64,000 nt of DNA from a bacterium. Its GTDB lineage: Bacteria > Orphanbacterota > Orphanbacteria > Orphanbacterales > Orphanbacteraceae. This document shows positions 8,394 through 17,412 of this stretch, piece after piece. Every line of letters begins with the position of its first letter. The stretch's first letter is position 1. The DNA lies in the NCBI GenBank assembly GCA_025782575.1, contig JALGYY010000035.1:1-64000 (forward strand), written 5' to 3'. Both the position numbers and the translations under genes were made by a program. The notes below the pieces were generated by a model that ran no database searches, had not been told where the DNA came from, and saw only the letters and a list, made by a program, of their open reading frames with translations.

Positions 8394-9035
8394 ATGGCCC
8401 CCCGGGTGATCAAGTCGCAGCACATTCTGGCGGAACGCTTCCCCCTGGTGATACCCGAATCATTCCTCGGTACCGAAGCCGGGGCGAGCATGGACGATCT
8501 TCGCGCACGAATCCTCGAGCTCGAAACACTGCTCGAGGCACAGGAAAGAGACGGGCAGGAAGCGGTGGAAACGGCGATCAAGGAGACCGAATCCGCTCTT
8601 CGCTCGGAAGTGGCCGAAGTAGTCGGGCGATTCGAATCGGCTGTGAAGCAAATCAATGTCGATCGGAGAACCCTGCTTCGTGAGGCCGAGAGCGAAGTCA
8701 TCAGACTGGCGATCGCCGTAGCCGGCCGAATCGTTCATGCCCATATCAAAGCGGACGAGCAGGTTGTTCGTGAAACTGTCAGCCGTGCTCTTACACTCGC
8801 GGCGGATCGTGAAACGATCGTCGTTCGAGTCCACCCGGATGATAAGCATGTCATCGAGGAGCAGCGAGCAACCTGGCTGGCCGAGCTGGAATCATCACGG
8901 TCACTCGACATTCGAGCCGACGAGCGAATCGCCCGCGGCGGGTGCATCGTGGAGACTGAAAGTGGCAACGTGGATGCGCGAATTGATGAGCAGCTCGAAG
9001 TACTCGCCAGCGCTCTTCAGGAGAAAGTACAGTGA
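8394..9035 (+). CDS. fliH: flagellar export ATPase regulator FliH
   Basis: 213 residues. FliH holds the FliI ATPase at the export gate. A long coiled coil (about residues 35-95, [18 protein letters not shown] and following) precedes the FliH/YscL C-terminal domain with the [33 protein letters not shown], and [20 protein letters not shown] segments. The ATG directly follows the fliG stop and the end overlaps the fliI start, so it is coupled on both sides. Confidence 0.93.
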   Translation: MAPRVIKSQHILAERFPLVIPESFLGTEAGASMDDLRARILELETLLEAQERDGQEAVETAIKETESALRSEVAEVVGRFESAVKQINVDRRTLLREAESEVIRLAIAVAGRIVHAHIKADEQVVRETVSRALTLAADRETIVVRVHPDDKHVIEEQRATWLAELESSRSLDIRADERIARGGCIVETESGNVDARIDEQLEVLASALQEKVQ

Positions 9036-10345
9036 GCCCTCTGGCTATCGATCGCTATCTGGAGACGGTAGACGCCGTCGAACCGATCCGCCAGACCGGG
9101 CGGGTGGCTGAAGTGGTCGGTCTCGTTCTCGAATCGCAGGGGCCGGCTGTTTCGCTTGGCGAATCCTGTCTCATCGAAGCGTTTGGCGGCGAACGTCAGA
9201 TTCCGGCGGAAGTCGTAGGCTTCCGGGGGGACCGCGTTCTGCTCATGGCGCTCGAAGAAATGAGTGGAGTGGCGTCAGGCGCTTCTGTGGCGGCGACGGG
9301 ACGCCCACAGACCATTCCGGTGGGAACAGAACTTCTCGGCCGCGTCCTGGACGGCATGGGCCGACCGATCGACCGCCTCGGGGAGCTCACCACCAAGCAA
9401 TCCCGCCCGCTGATCGCCTCACCTCCCGGGCCCCTGTCCCGTAAGCGGATCACGACACCCCTCTCCACGGGGATCCGCTCGATCGACTCTCTCATTACGT
9501 GCGGACGTGGTCAGCGGGTCGGAATCTTCTCAGGAAGCGGCGTCGGAAAGAGCACCGTGCTCGGCATGATCGCCCGCAACTGCGATGCCGACGTGAACGT
9601 AATCGCTCTCATTGGTGAGCGGGGGCGTGAGGTGCGGGAGTTCCTGGAGCGCGATCTGGGCGAAGAAGGGCTCAAGAAATCGGTGGTAGTCACAGTTACC
9701 TCCGATGAGGCCGCCCTCATGCGCGTCAAGGGGGCGCTCGCGGCAACGAGCATCGCTGAATATTTCCGAGATCAAGGGCTCGACGTCCTGCTTCTCATGG
9801 ATTCCGTTACGCGGGTAGCGATGGCACAGCGCGAAATCGGTCTTGCCGCCGGGGAGCCGCCGACGACCAAGGGCTACACCCCTTCAGTATTCGCTCTCCT
9901 TCCCAAGCTGCTCGAACGGGCGGGAACCTCCTCCCGAGGGAGTATCACGGGGCTCTACACCGTTCTGGTTGAAGGGGATGACATGAACGATCCGGTGGCC
10001 GACCACGCGCGATCGATTCTCGACGGCCACGTCACATTGTCCCGGAATCTGGCTAGCCAGAATCACTATCCCCCGGTTGATGTCCTCGAGTCGGTGAGCC
10101 GGGTCATGCGTGATGTCGTCGACCAGGATCATCTGCGCGCCGCCGCCGAAACACGAGAGCTTCTCGCCACATACCGGGAAGCGGAAGACCTGATTCGAAT
10201 CGGCGCCTACGTGAAAGGGAGCGATCCCCGGATCGACAGGGCGATCGTCAAGATTGAAGCGATACGCGGTTTTCTGCGCCAGGGGATTGAAGAGTACGCG
10301 GAGTTCGGTGAGACAATCACCGCACTTCGGGAACTGTTGAACTGA
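9032..10345 (+). CDS. fliI: flagellum-specific export ATPase FliI
   Basis: 437 residues, homologous to the F1 ATPase beta subunit. The P-loop [10 protein letters not shown] is at about residue 167, followed by an [13 protein letters not shown] segment, a Walker [18 protein letters not shown], and the family motif [27 protein letters not shown]. It powers unfolding and delivery of axial proteins together with FliH and FliJ. The GTG start overlaps the fliH stop (GTGA). All catalytic residues visible to me are conserved. Confidence 0.97.
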   Translation: MSPLAIDRYLETVDAVEPIRQTGRVAEVVGLVLESQGPAVSLGESCLIEAFGGERQIPAEVVGFRGDRVLLMALEEMSGVASGASVAATGRPQTIPVGTELLGRVLDGMGRPIDRLGELTTKQSRPLIASPPGPLSRKRITTPLSTGIRSIDSLITCGRGQRVGIFSGSGVGKSTVLGMIARNCDADVNVIALIGERGREVREFLERDLGEEGLKKSVVVTVTSDEAALMRVKGALAATSIAEYFRDQGLDVLLLMDSVTRVAMAQREIGLAAGEPPTTKGYTPSVFALLPKLLERAGTSSRGSITGLYTVLVEGDDMNDPVADHARSILDGHVTLSRNLASQNHYPPVDVLESVSRVMRDVVDQDHLRAAAETRELLATYREAEDLIRIGAYVKGSDPRIDRAIVKIEAIRGFLRQGIEEYAEFGETITALRELLN

Positions 10346-10352
10346 GGGCCCG

Positions 10353-10808
10353 ATGAAGAAGTTTCACTTTCGACTGCAACGGGTGCTCGACACGAGAAGA
10401 AACTGGGAGGACAGGTTGAAACAGGCATTCGCATCGGCTGAACGAATCGCGATGAGGGAGGAGGAGAGGCTCGTTACTTACATGGAGGAGCAGGAATCCA
10501 CCCAGGGTCAGCTTGTGAGAGCCCGTCAGATTTCGATCGATCCGGTAATCGAAAACCGGTTCGTCACCTATTTTACTCAGCTGGCTGAATGGATCAAACA
10601 CCAGGAGCGGGCTGTCGAGCACACAAAAGAAGCCGCGGAACGGAAGCGACAGGAGCTGATTCGCTGCTCTCAGGATCGGAAGGCTCTCGAGAAGCTTCGA
10701 GAGAAAGCACTCGTCCGATACAGGCTGGAGCAGGATCGGGAAGAAATAAAGGAACTCGATGAGATCGGGCGGAACGGCTTCATCCGAAGCGCTCGTTCCG
10801 CGCACTGA
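10353..10808 (+). CDS. fliJ: flagellar export protein FliJ
   Basis: 151 residues, almost entirely coiled coil and rich in Arg, Glu and Gln, starting with the family signature MKKFHFRLQRVLDTR. FliJ is the stalk-like partner of FliI and shuttles export chaperones. It follows fliI by 7 bases. Its identity rests on the N-terminal motif, length and position, since FliJ sequences are otherwise poorly conserved. Confidence 0.9.
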   Translation: MKKFHFRLQRVLDTRRNWEDRLKQAFASAERIAMREEERLVTYMEEQESTQGQLVRARQISIDPVIENRFVTYFTQLAEWIKHQERAVEHTKEAAERKRQELIRCSQDRKALEKLREKALVRYRLEQDREEIKELDEIGRNGFIRSARSAH

Positions 10809-10834
10809 TTCACCGGAAAGCGAGGGATTCGCAA

Positions 10835-11539
10835 GTGGCGGATGACAAAGAGAAAAAAGAAGAGAAGAAAGACGGCATGAACCCGATCGTCCCGCTCGTA
10901 GCGGGGGGAATCGGTATCTTCCTCTTTTCGATTCCGATCTTCCTGTTCGCCAAAGGGATGATCAGCATTGAAGCGCCCCGGCTCCGACCGTCGGAGGAGC
11001 TTGTTATGGCGGACACCGTTCTGACCGCGCTTTACCTTGCCGCCGAGGAGCAGAAGGCAGCCGATCAAGCGGGTGAGTCGTCCGCGATAGCGCCACCTGC
11101 CACGAAGTCGGAATCGACCGATGGGCAGCCTGACCCGACAGGTGAGACAGTGCCGGCCGTCACGGAGCCCGCCGAGACCGGGGAGAAAGAATCGGATCCC
11201 GTTGAAACTGTCGTAACCGGCTCGCCGGAAGACGAGCAGCCAGGTGAAGCGCCTGCCGTTTCCGAGAGTGAAATACCTGTTCCGGATGTCGTTCCCGCGG
11301 CAACGCCCCCCGAATCGTTGCTGCCGTACGACCCGGCGAAACTGTCCAGGCTCGTAAAAGTGTACGACAAGATGCGCCCCAAGCAGGTTGCGACAATTCT
11401 GAGCACCATGCCCGACCGTCAGGCGGCACAGATTCTGGGGAGTATGAAAGACAAAACGGCCGCCCAGACGCTGGCGGCGATTACACCGAAGCGTGCAGCC
11501 CGGCTGAGCGAACTGATAGTGAGGATGTATCAAGATTGA
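10835..11539 (+). CDS. MotE/YlxF-like flagellar protein with MgtE-N-type domain
   Basis: 234 residues. A lysine- and glutamate-rich start precedes one membrane helix (about 17-39, IVPLVAGGIGIFLFSIPIFLFAKG), then a Ser/Thr/Pro/Glu-rich low-complexity linker (about 75-160). The C-terminal MgtE-N-like domain (about 165-234) has the segments LVKVYDKMRPKQVATILSTM and AAQILGSMKDKTAAQTLAAI. This architecture and the place between fliJ and fliK match YlxF of Firmicutes and MotE of alphaproteobacteria, which stabilises a stator protein in the periplasm. GTG start. Its stop overlaps the TTG start of fliK. Confidence 0.75.
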   Translation: MADDKEKKEEKKDGMNPIVPLVAGGIGIFLFSIPIFLFAKGMISIEAPRLRPSEELVMADTVLTALYLAAEEQKAADQAGESSAIAPPATKSESTDGQPDPTGETVPAVTEPAETGEKESDPVETVVTGSPEDEQPGEAPAVSESEIPVPDVVPAATPPESLLPYDPAKLSRLVKVYDKMRPKQVATILSTMPDRQAAQILGSMKDKTAAQTLAAITPKRAARLSELIVRMYQD

Positions 11540-13635
11540 AGACTGACCTGTCACTTCTGTCGTTCTTCGGTCCTCCTGCTGGTGGCCCAAGCTTGCCAAA
11601 GGGAGGCGACATTCCCGGATCGATTGATCCGGAAACGGACCCCCATAAGGAACTCTCTTTCGTAGGGCTCCTTAGAGGGCTCGAATCGACCGGAAACGGC
11701 CAACTCGATTCCGAGGTCCTGTATCCCGGCGAGATGAGTGATGCAGGGGATCTGATTGAGACCGAGTATGAGGAACCTTCTTCGAACGTCGAAATAGAAG
11801 ACGAAGTCAAGAACCTGGTCGAGGCGAAAGAGACCATGATCACGGACCGTCTTCAGGGTCTTCATCAAAACAATGAGGTCAGCGGAAATTCCGCCTCCCC
11901 TGCAAGACTCAAGTGGAGCGAGCCTCTTTCGAGCGCAGCCAAATCGGAGGAGAGCGGATCGCCGATCATCAAAGCGGCCGGCTCTTCCGCGGTGACCGCC
12001 GAGGCAGGTCCATCGAACGTCTTTCTGACTTCCATGCGGCCCACTGAATCGAATAACGGGGCATCACCTCCCCTGGTAGAGACTGTCTCGGTAACTGCAG
12101 AAGCAGTTACGGACGCAGCGGTGCTGGACGGACCGCAGGAAACAGAAGCGTTTCAAGCGCCCGAACCGAGCACGGATCGGACACTTCGAACGGTTGTCAG
12201 TCTCCCCGTGGGGGACCTGGACCCGGCAGAGATAGGGAGCGACGACCTCGAAGCGATCGATCCGGAGACAGATCCGAAACCTGAGCACACGTACGTAACG
12301 CTTCTCGAAGAGTTCAAGATGGAAGGGACGGATGGAGCCGAGAATCGGGTCACGCCGGAAGAGACTGAAATCCCGGACCGTCTTCCCGTTCTTCAGCAGA
12401 ATAGTGAAATCATCGGAGATTCCGGCCCCCATGAAACAGTCAGGTGGATCAGCGCTTTACAAAATACGGCCGGACCGGAGGAGAGCGGATCAACGAACTC
12501 CGAAGCGACCGGCTCTCCCGCACCGCCGGTCCTGGCAGGTCCATCGAACGATATGGTCAGTTCTATTCCGCCTGCAGAATCGAGTGACGGGGAAACACCC
12601 GCTTTGGTAGAGACTGACCTGACGGCACGAACTTTAACGGATTCCGCGGCAATGAACGAGCAGGAAGATACGGAGGCGATAGAAGTACCGGAAGCGGGGA
12701 CTGATCCGGTCCCGACCAAGCCGGATATGACCGATACCGCCACACTGACCGAATCAAATGAGCCGCCGGCCACCACGACTGTTGAGCGGTCGCTGTCGGC
12801 CGTACCTGCACCCAGGTCCGTTAATGAGGAAGTGAAAGTGGGGGAGACTGCTCGGAATCCTGAAAATGAAACGTCTCCGCCGGCCGGCCCCCGAATCGAC
12901 ACGACCGGTGACAGCGAAGCAGACGCCCCCGATCAGGAGGAAGAGCGTCCAGCTCATTCAATCGCCTCCCATGAAAAGGGATCCCGAGGCGCAAATTCAG
13001 AGGGACTTTCCAGCCTGACCGAACCGGCCCGCTTCCGGATTGATGCACCGATCCCCCGACTTGACCTGAAAACCGGGACCGGGACTCTGGAATCGAAGAT
13101 TCCATCGGACGCCATCATGAACGGACCGGGCGAAGTTCCTGTTCCATCTATGATGACGACCGCTCCGCCGGCACTGTCAGGAATGACAACGCGCGTACCT
13201 CACCTCCCCCTTTCGGAATCAGGATCCGCCATTCGAAACCAGGTGGGTGACAGAATCCGTTTTCTGATCGGCACGGGGAGGACCGAGGCGGAAATCGATC
13301 TCCGACCGCCCGAACTGGGGAGGCTGACCATTCGTCTTCAGGTAACAGACGGGAAAGTACATGGAATCGTTCAAGTAGAGAGCGCCCAGGTCAAGGAGAT
13401 CCTCCAGGCGGAGTTGCCGAAGTTGAGCGCCGCACTCGCGGAGAGCGGCCTTGATCTGGCGTCATTCGACGTCTCTGTAGCTGATGAAAAGCGTGGGGAG
13501 CAGGAGGAATTCCTGAAACGTCACGCATGGAAATCGTCTTACGCCGATGAAGGATCATCGGGAACTGAGCAGGGAGAAGCCGAACCGGTTGCACTGGCAG
13601 CGGGGAGCGGCGGGCTCGTGGACTATCTCTTCTAA
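11536..13635 (+). CDS. fliK: flagellar hook-length control protein FliK with duplicated ruler region
   Basis: 699 residues, much longer than the usual 400-450. The C-terminal Flg_hook domain (about 565-660) has the substrate-switch signature EIDLRPPELGRLTIRLQVTD and the VQVESAQVKEILQAELPKL segment. The N-terminal ruler is acidic and low in complexity and contains an internal duplication: unit 1 from about 11620 to 12217, and unit 2 from about 12253 to 12717. Both begin with IDPETDP and share ITDRLQ/IPDRLP, EESGS and AGPSN landmarks. The DNA offset is 633 bases at the start and 531 bases later, and includes an identical 17-base stretch (12003-12019 and 12534-12550). TTG start overlaps the upstream stop. 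It is secreted as the molecular ruler for the hook and interacts with FlhB. Confidence 0.9.
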   Translation: MKTDLSLLSFFGPPAGGPSLPKGGDIPGSIDPETDPHKELSFVGLLRGLESTGNGQLDSEVLYPGEMSDAGDLIETEYEEPSSNVEIEDEVKNLVEAKETMITDRLQGLHQNNEVSGNSASPARLKWSEPLSSAAKSEESGSPIIKAAGSSAVTAEAGPSNVFLTSMRPTESNNGASPPLVETVSVTAEAVTDAAVLDGPQETEAFQAPEPSTDRTLRTVVSLPVGDLDPAEIGSDDLEAIDPETDPKPEHTYVTLLEEFKMEGTDGAENRVTPEETEIPDRLPVLQQNSEIIGDSGPHETVRWISALQNTAGPEESGSTNSEATGSPAPPVLAGPSNDMVSSIPPAESSDGETPALVETDLTARTLTDSAAMNEQEDTEAIEVPEAGTDPVPTKPDMTDTATLTESNEPPATTTVERSLSAVPAPRSVNEEVKVGETARNPENETSPPAGPRIDTTGDSEADAPDQEEERPAHSIASHEKGSRGANSEGLSSLTEPARFRIDAPIPRLDLKTGTGTLESKIPSDAIMNGPGEVPVPSMMTTAPPALSGMTTRVPHLPLSESGSAIRNQVGDRIRFLIGTGRTEAEIDLRPPELGRLTIRLQVTDGKVHGIVQVESAQVKEILQAELPKLSAALAESGLDLASFDVSVADEKRGEQEEFLKRHAWKSSYADEGSSGTEQGEAEPVALAAGSGGLVDYLF

Positions 13636-13657
13636 TCGAAGAAGGAGGTGAAGAACA

Positions 13658-14341
13658 ATGGAAATCGGACTGGTGACAGAAACGACAGGAACGGAGATCG
13701 TGCCTCAGGGCTACGATCCCGGGGCTGAACTAGGCAAAGAGGAGTTCATGACGTTGCTGCTGACCCAGCTCCAGATGCAGGACCCGTTCGAGCCGCTGGA
13801 CAACCAGGACATGATCGCGCAGCTCGCGCAGTTCAGTTCATTGGAGCAGCTTCAGAACATGAGTGGCGGGTTCCAGCAGAATCTGGAAATGGACCTGCTT
13901 CTCGGGCAGCTCCTGAACAACACGATGGCGACCACCATGATCGGCCGTTCGGTTCAGGTAGAGGGGAACGCGATCTCGCTCGGCGAATCGGGCGAAGTAC
14001 CGAAACTCGCTTACCGGCTCGACGGGAACGCGACCGACGTCACCCTCACGGTAACCGATGAAAACGGCACCGTGGTGGCGACTCTCGACGAGCTCGATGG
14101 CCTGGTCGGCTTCCACACGATCGAATGGGACGGACGGGGAGAGAACGGCGAGAGCCTTCCACCCGGGAACTACTCATTCAGCGTGTCGGCGACCGACGCC
14201 GAAGGAAACCAGATCGGTACTGCGGAGCATATTGTCGGCAACGTGAAGGGAGTTCGGTATCGCGACGGGAATGCACTTCTGGTTCTCGGAGACACCGAGG
14301 TGTTAATGAGCCAGGTGCGAGAAGTGACGGAGTCGATCTAG
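13658..14341 (+). CDS. flgD: flagellar hook cap / assembly protein FlgD
   Basis: 227 residues. FlgD caps the growing hook and is needed for FlgE polymerisation. The N-terminal LGKEEFMTLLLTQLQMQDPF followed by the EPLDNQDMIAQLAQFSSLEQL segment is diagnostic; the C-terminal FlgD Ig-like and Tudor-like parts (IEWDGRGENGESLPPGNYSF) follow. A near-perfect ribosome binding site AAGGAGGTGA lies just upstream (about 13641-13650), the strongest in the operon. It sits between fliK and the TIGR02530-like gene, as usual. Confidence 0.96.
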   Translation: MEIGLVTETTGTEIVPQGYDPGAELGKEEFMTLLLTQLQMQDPFEPLDNQDMIAQLAQFSSLEQLQNMSGGFQQNLEMDLLLGQLLNNTMATTMIGRSVQVEGNAISLGESGEVPKLAYRLDGNATDVTLTVTDENGTVVATLDELDGLVGFHTIEWDGRGENGESLPPGNYSFSVSATDAEGNQIGTAEHIVGNVKGVRYRDGNALLVLGDTEVLMSQVREVTESI

Positions 14342-14365
14342 GCTCCGGGAAGGGAGGGAGACCTC

Positions 14366-14752
14366 ATGAATGAAATCAGAAACGTCGACGCCCTTCGAAT
14401 CGGGATCGGAGATGCGAAACCCCCCAAGGGGCCGGAAGGAGGAGGAAACGGTACCCGAGCCGATTTTGAGAAGGAGCTCGCCGAGGCGGGGAAAGAGCAC
14501 GACATCAAGTTTTCGAAGCATGCCGCCAGCCGGCTTCAGTTTCGGAACGTCGAGCTCGGAAAGTCAGAACTCGACAGGCTCGGAAGTGCGGTCGAACGGG
14601 CCGGCAAGAAGGGGGCGAATGAATCGCTGGTCCTTCTCGACGAACTGGCGCTCATCGTGAGCATTAAGAATCGCACCGTAATCACGGCAATGAGTAGCGC
14701 CAACGCCAAAGAAGGGGTTTTTACCAAGATCGATAGTGCAGTAATCGCCTGA
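14366..14752 (+). CDS. TIGR02530-like flagellar operon protein
   Basis: 128 residues. The segment from FEKELAEAGKEHDIKFSKHA through SRLQFRNVEL to AMSSANAKEGVFTKIDSAVI matches the small protein found between flgD and flgE in many clusters (TIGR02530 type). The family is secreted-protein-like and its role is not established; a function tied to hook assembly is inferred from position. Good GGGAGG upstream. Confidence 0.82.
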   Translation: MNEIRNVDALRIGIGDAKPPKGPEGGGNGTRADFEKELAEAGKEHDIKFSKHAASRLQFRNVELGKSELDRLGSAVERAGKKGANESLVLLDELALIVSIKNRTVITAMSSANAKEGVFTKIDSAVIA

Positions 14753-14768
14753 CAAAACACATAAACAG

Positions 14769-14794
14769 AACCGGACCTCAAATGAGGAGGTTCT
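14769..14794 (+). promoter_or_regulatory. hairpin in the flgE leader
   Basis: GAACC and CCTC pair with GAGG and GGTTC around an AAAT loop with small internal bulges. The 3' arm contains GAGGAGG, and a GGA occurs in the 5' bulge. It may be a weak terminator or a CsrA-type site in the leader of the abundant hook protein; the sequence does not decide. Confidence 0.35.
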
Positions 14795-14836
14795 TCACCG
14801 CCGACCGACTGACGCGGTGAGAGAGGAAGATTCACC

Positions 14837-16780
14837 ATGGCTGGAATGAGCTCTTTTTATAGCGCTGTATCCGGAATGCAAGGACACTTGTTCAGCATGA
14901 GCATCGTAGGAAACAACATCGCCAACGTGAACACCAACGGCTTCAAGTCAGGCCGGGCGACGTTTCAGGAATCATTGGTGCAGACGTTGCGTGACGGCTC
15001 CGCCCCTCGAGGTAACTCGGGAGGGATGAACGCCATGCAGATCGGGCTTGGCATGAGCGTGTCGAGCGTGACCAACAACATGAACCAGGGCACTCTTCAG
15101 AGTACGGGTATCGTCACCGATCTCGGAATCGACGGTGAAGGTTACTTCGTACTCAAGGGCGGGCAGAATACGTTTTACACCCGTTCAGGGAACTTTGTCT
15201 TTGATGCGGACGGAAATCTGACTGATCGGGCGAGCGGGAATATCGTGCAGGGCTGGATGGCGGATGCCTCCGGTACGATTACCTCCGGTACGCCGGTTAC
15301 GAATATCAAGCTGCCATTCGGTGAGACAGTTCCGGGCCAGGCGACGACAGAAGTGAAATTCAACTCCAACCTGGACGCCACGGCGACCACGAGTACGGCG
15401 ACACTGAACAACGCCGGCCTGACCGGCATTGACTATATCAACGGCACAGCAACTAATGGCGCCGGCGGCCAGCATACCCTGACGATCACAGGCGCTAACG
15501 CGACCAACAGCGAAGCGAGCGGGGGGAATATCCCAGCGCTCGTACTGACCGGCTCCGAAGTTCTCGGGACCGATCTCGGCGTCGTTGACGCCGGCGATTT
15601 TGCCATCAGCGTGGATGGCGGAACTGCTGTACCGGTTCTCGGCCTGACCACATCATCAACCGTTACCGATCTCATCAACGCCATCAACAACCTGAACATC
15701 GGTGTGACGGCGAGTATCGACACGGGCGAGGTTAAGCTCACCAGAGACTTCGCGGGAGTTGGTACCACTTACAACATCGCGACTTCGGTAGCTGTCGCGA
15801 CTGCCGGATCGGAAAACATAAGCAACCGCGTATTCGGCGCCGCGGATACGACTGCCTTCACAGCCAGCAGCGGCGTGGCCCACACCATGGCCGTCCAGGA
15901 TAGTTTCCTCGCGACCGGGCAGGTGATCGCCGGCGGCTCGACCTCTCTGAACGTCACTATCGATTCCCTGACCGGTCTCGTGAACGGCGTGGAGGGGATC
16001 GGCGGGGGTGGAGTCACCCTTACCGCTACGAGCGGACTGGCTGCCGGTACCGCAATAGTGGACACGGCCGCCACCGAGCATCGTACTTCGCTCCTGGTTT
16101 ACGATTCGCTCGGTAACGAGCATACGCTCAATCTGACCTTCGCCCGCTCAGGCCAGACGAATCATTGGTTCTGGGAAGCTTCCTTTGACGGTAGCGAATC
16201 GATAACCGCCGGCGGAAAGGGTTCAGTCGAGTTCAACGAAGACGGATCGATCCGTACCTGGGCAGCTGACGACAGCTCGCTCTCACTCGATTTCGAACCG
16301 GGCACGGGGGCGAGCGCCGTGTCGGTCTCGCTCGATACAGGCAGCATCGGCCGGTATGACGGCCTCACGCAGTTCTCGTCCCCCTTTACGGCCAAAGCGA
16401 TTTCACAGGACGGCTTCGGCATGGGGAATCTGAACTCGATCGCCATCGGCGGCGACGGGAAGATCACCGGAATTTTCTCGAACGGCATCCTGCAGGATCT
16501 CGGTCAGGTCGTTCTGGCAAAGTTCGCCAACGAAGACGGCCTGTTCCGTACAGGAGGAAATCTGTACCAGCAGTCCTCCAACTCCGGCCAGGCCATCGTA
16601 GGCGCAGCCGGCGTTAATCTGGATGCAACAGTCGTATCGCGGACGCTCGAAATGTCGAACGTCGATCTCGCGGAACAGTTTGTAAACATGATCGTCGCTC
16701 AGCGTGGTTTCCAGGCGAATGCCAGGGTAATCACGACAGGTGATGAGATGACAACGGAGCTGATCAACCTCAAGAGGTAG
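14837..16780 (+). CDS. flgE: flagellar hook protein FlgE
   Basis: 647 residues, well above the roughly 400 of enteric FlgE. The N-terminal SFYSAVSGMQGHLFSMSIVG/NNIANVNTNGFKSGRATFQE and the C-terminal SNVDLAEQFVNMIVAQRGFQ/ANARVITTGDEM motifs are the axial D0 helices. The extra length lies in the surface domains (about residues 190-430), which are rich in Thr, Ala, Gly and Asn with no Cys that I noticed. The ATG at 14837 has AGAGAGGAAG upstream. It polymerises as the universal joint and is exported through FlhAB-FliPQR; its length is set by FliK. Confidence 0.96.
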   Translation: MAGMSSFYSAVSGMQGHLFSMSIVGNNIANVNTNGFKSGRATFQESLVQTLRDGSAPRGNSGGMNAMQIGLGMSVSSVTNNMNQGTLQSTGIVTDLGIDGEGYFVLKGGQNTFYTRSGNFVFDADGNLTDRASGNIVQGWMADASGTITSGTPVTNIKLPFGETVPGQATTEVKFNSNLDATATTSTATLNNAGLTGIDYINGTATNGAGGQHTLTITGANATNSEASGGNIPALVLTGSEVLGTDLGVVDAGDFAISVDGGTAVPVLGLTTSSTVTDLINAINNLNIGVTASIDTGEVKLTRDFAGVGTTYNIATSVAVATAGSENISNRVFGAADTTAFTASSGVAHTMAVQDSFLATGQVIAGGSTSLNVTIDSLTGLVNGVEGIGGGGVTLTATSGLAAGTAIVDTAATEHRTSLLVYDSLGNEHTLNLTFARSGQTNHWFWEASFDGSESITAGGKGSVEFNEDGSIRTWAADDSSLSLDFEPGTGASAVSVSLDTGSIGRYDGLTQFSSPFTAKAISQDGFGMGNLNSIAIGGDGKITGIFSNGILQDLGQVVLAKFANEDGLFRTGGNLYQQSSNSGQAIVGAAGVNLDATVVSRTLEMSNVDLAEQFVNMIVAQRGFQANARVITTGDEMTTELINLKR

Positions 16781-16849
16781 TTCCTTACTTCGAGACGGGG
16801 TAGCGTCCTCGTTCTCCCTGTAGGGATCAACCCGTAAGGAGAACATGTC

Positions 16850-17401
16850 GTGGCTGGTGAAGTGAAATCAGCGGCAGAGGGCGCTACTCCCGCCGAGGGA
16901 GCGGAAGAAGAAGCGAAGAAGGGTAAGCTGGGCGGGGTCATGATGATTCCCATCGTCGTCCTTGCTTACGGTGGAATCTTACTCGCTTCCTGGACCGTGA
17001 CCGACGCCATTGTGGTTCCCCAGATCTCGCGCGTGCTGATCGAAAAGGAGAAGGCCCTTCTGCAGGTGGAGGGATCCGAAGAGGGCTCCGCGACCGATAT
17101 CGGGGAGATCATCATTATTGAGGATCTCGTCGTTAACCCGGCGCAGTCTAACGGATCACGCTACGTAGCGGCGAGCATCGGGTTCGAGACTTACGAGCCC
17201 GGCATGGCCGAAGAGATCGAGAAGAGAAATCCCCAGATTAAAGACTTCCTGATTCGAGCTTTAGGATCAAGGACCGTAGAAGAACTCACAAACGTCGAAG
17301 CCCGTGAGAGTCTGCGCGCCGAGATCCAGGCTGAGGTGGAAGAGATGTTGCCGGGGAAATCGATCAAATCAGTCTATTTCGTGAATTTCGTTCTGCAATA
17401 G
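16850..17401 (+). CDS. fliL: flagellar basal body-associated protein FliL
   Basis: 183 residues. A short charged cytoplasmic start is followed by one membrane helix (about 26-50, GGVMMIPIVVLAYGGILLAS) and a periplasmic FliL domain containing the EIIIIEDLVVNPAQSNGSRY motif and the C-terminal EEMLPGKSIKSVYFVNFVLQ. FliL surrounds the stator and helps torque under load. GTG start with AAGGAG 8 bases upstream. It precedes fliM by 11 bases. Confidence 0.93.
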   Translation: MAGEVKSAAEGATPAEGAEEEAKKGKLGGVMMIPIVVLAYGGILLASWTVTDAIVVPQISRVLIEKEKALLQVEGSEEGSATDIGEIIIIEDLVVNPAQSNGSRYVAASIGFETYEPGMAEEIEKRNPQIKDFLIRALGSRTVEELTNVEARESLRAEIQAEVEEMLPGKSIKSVYFVNFVLQ

Positions 17402-17412
17402 ACGGGGAAGAA

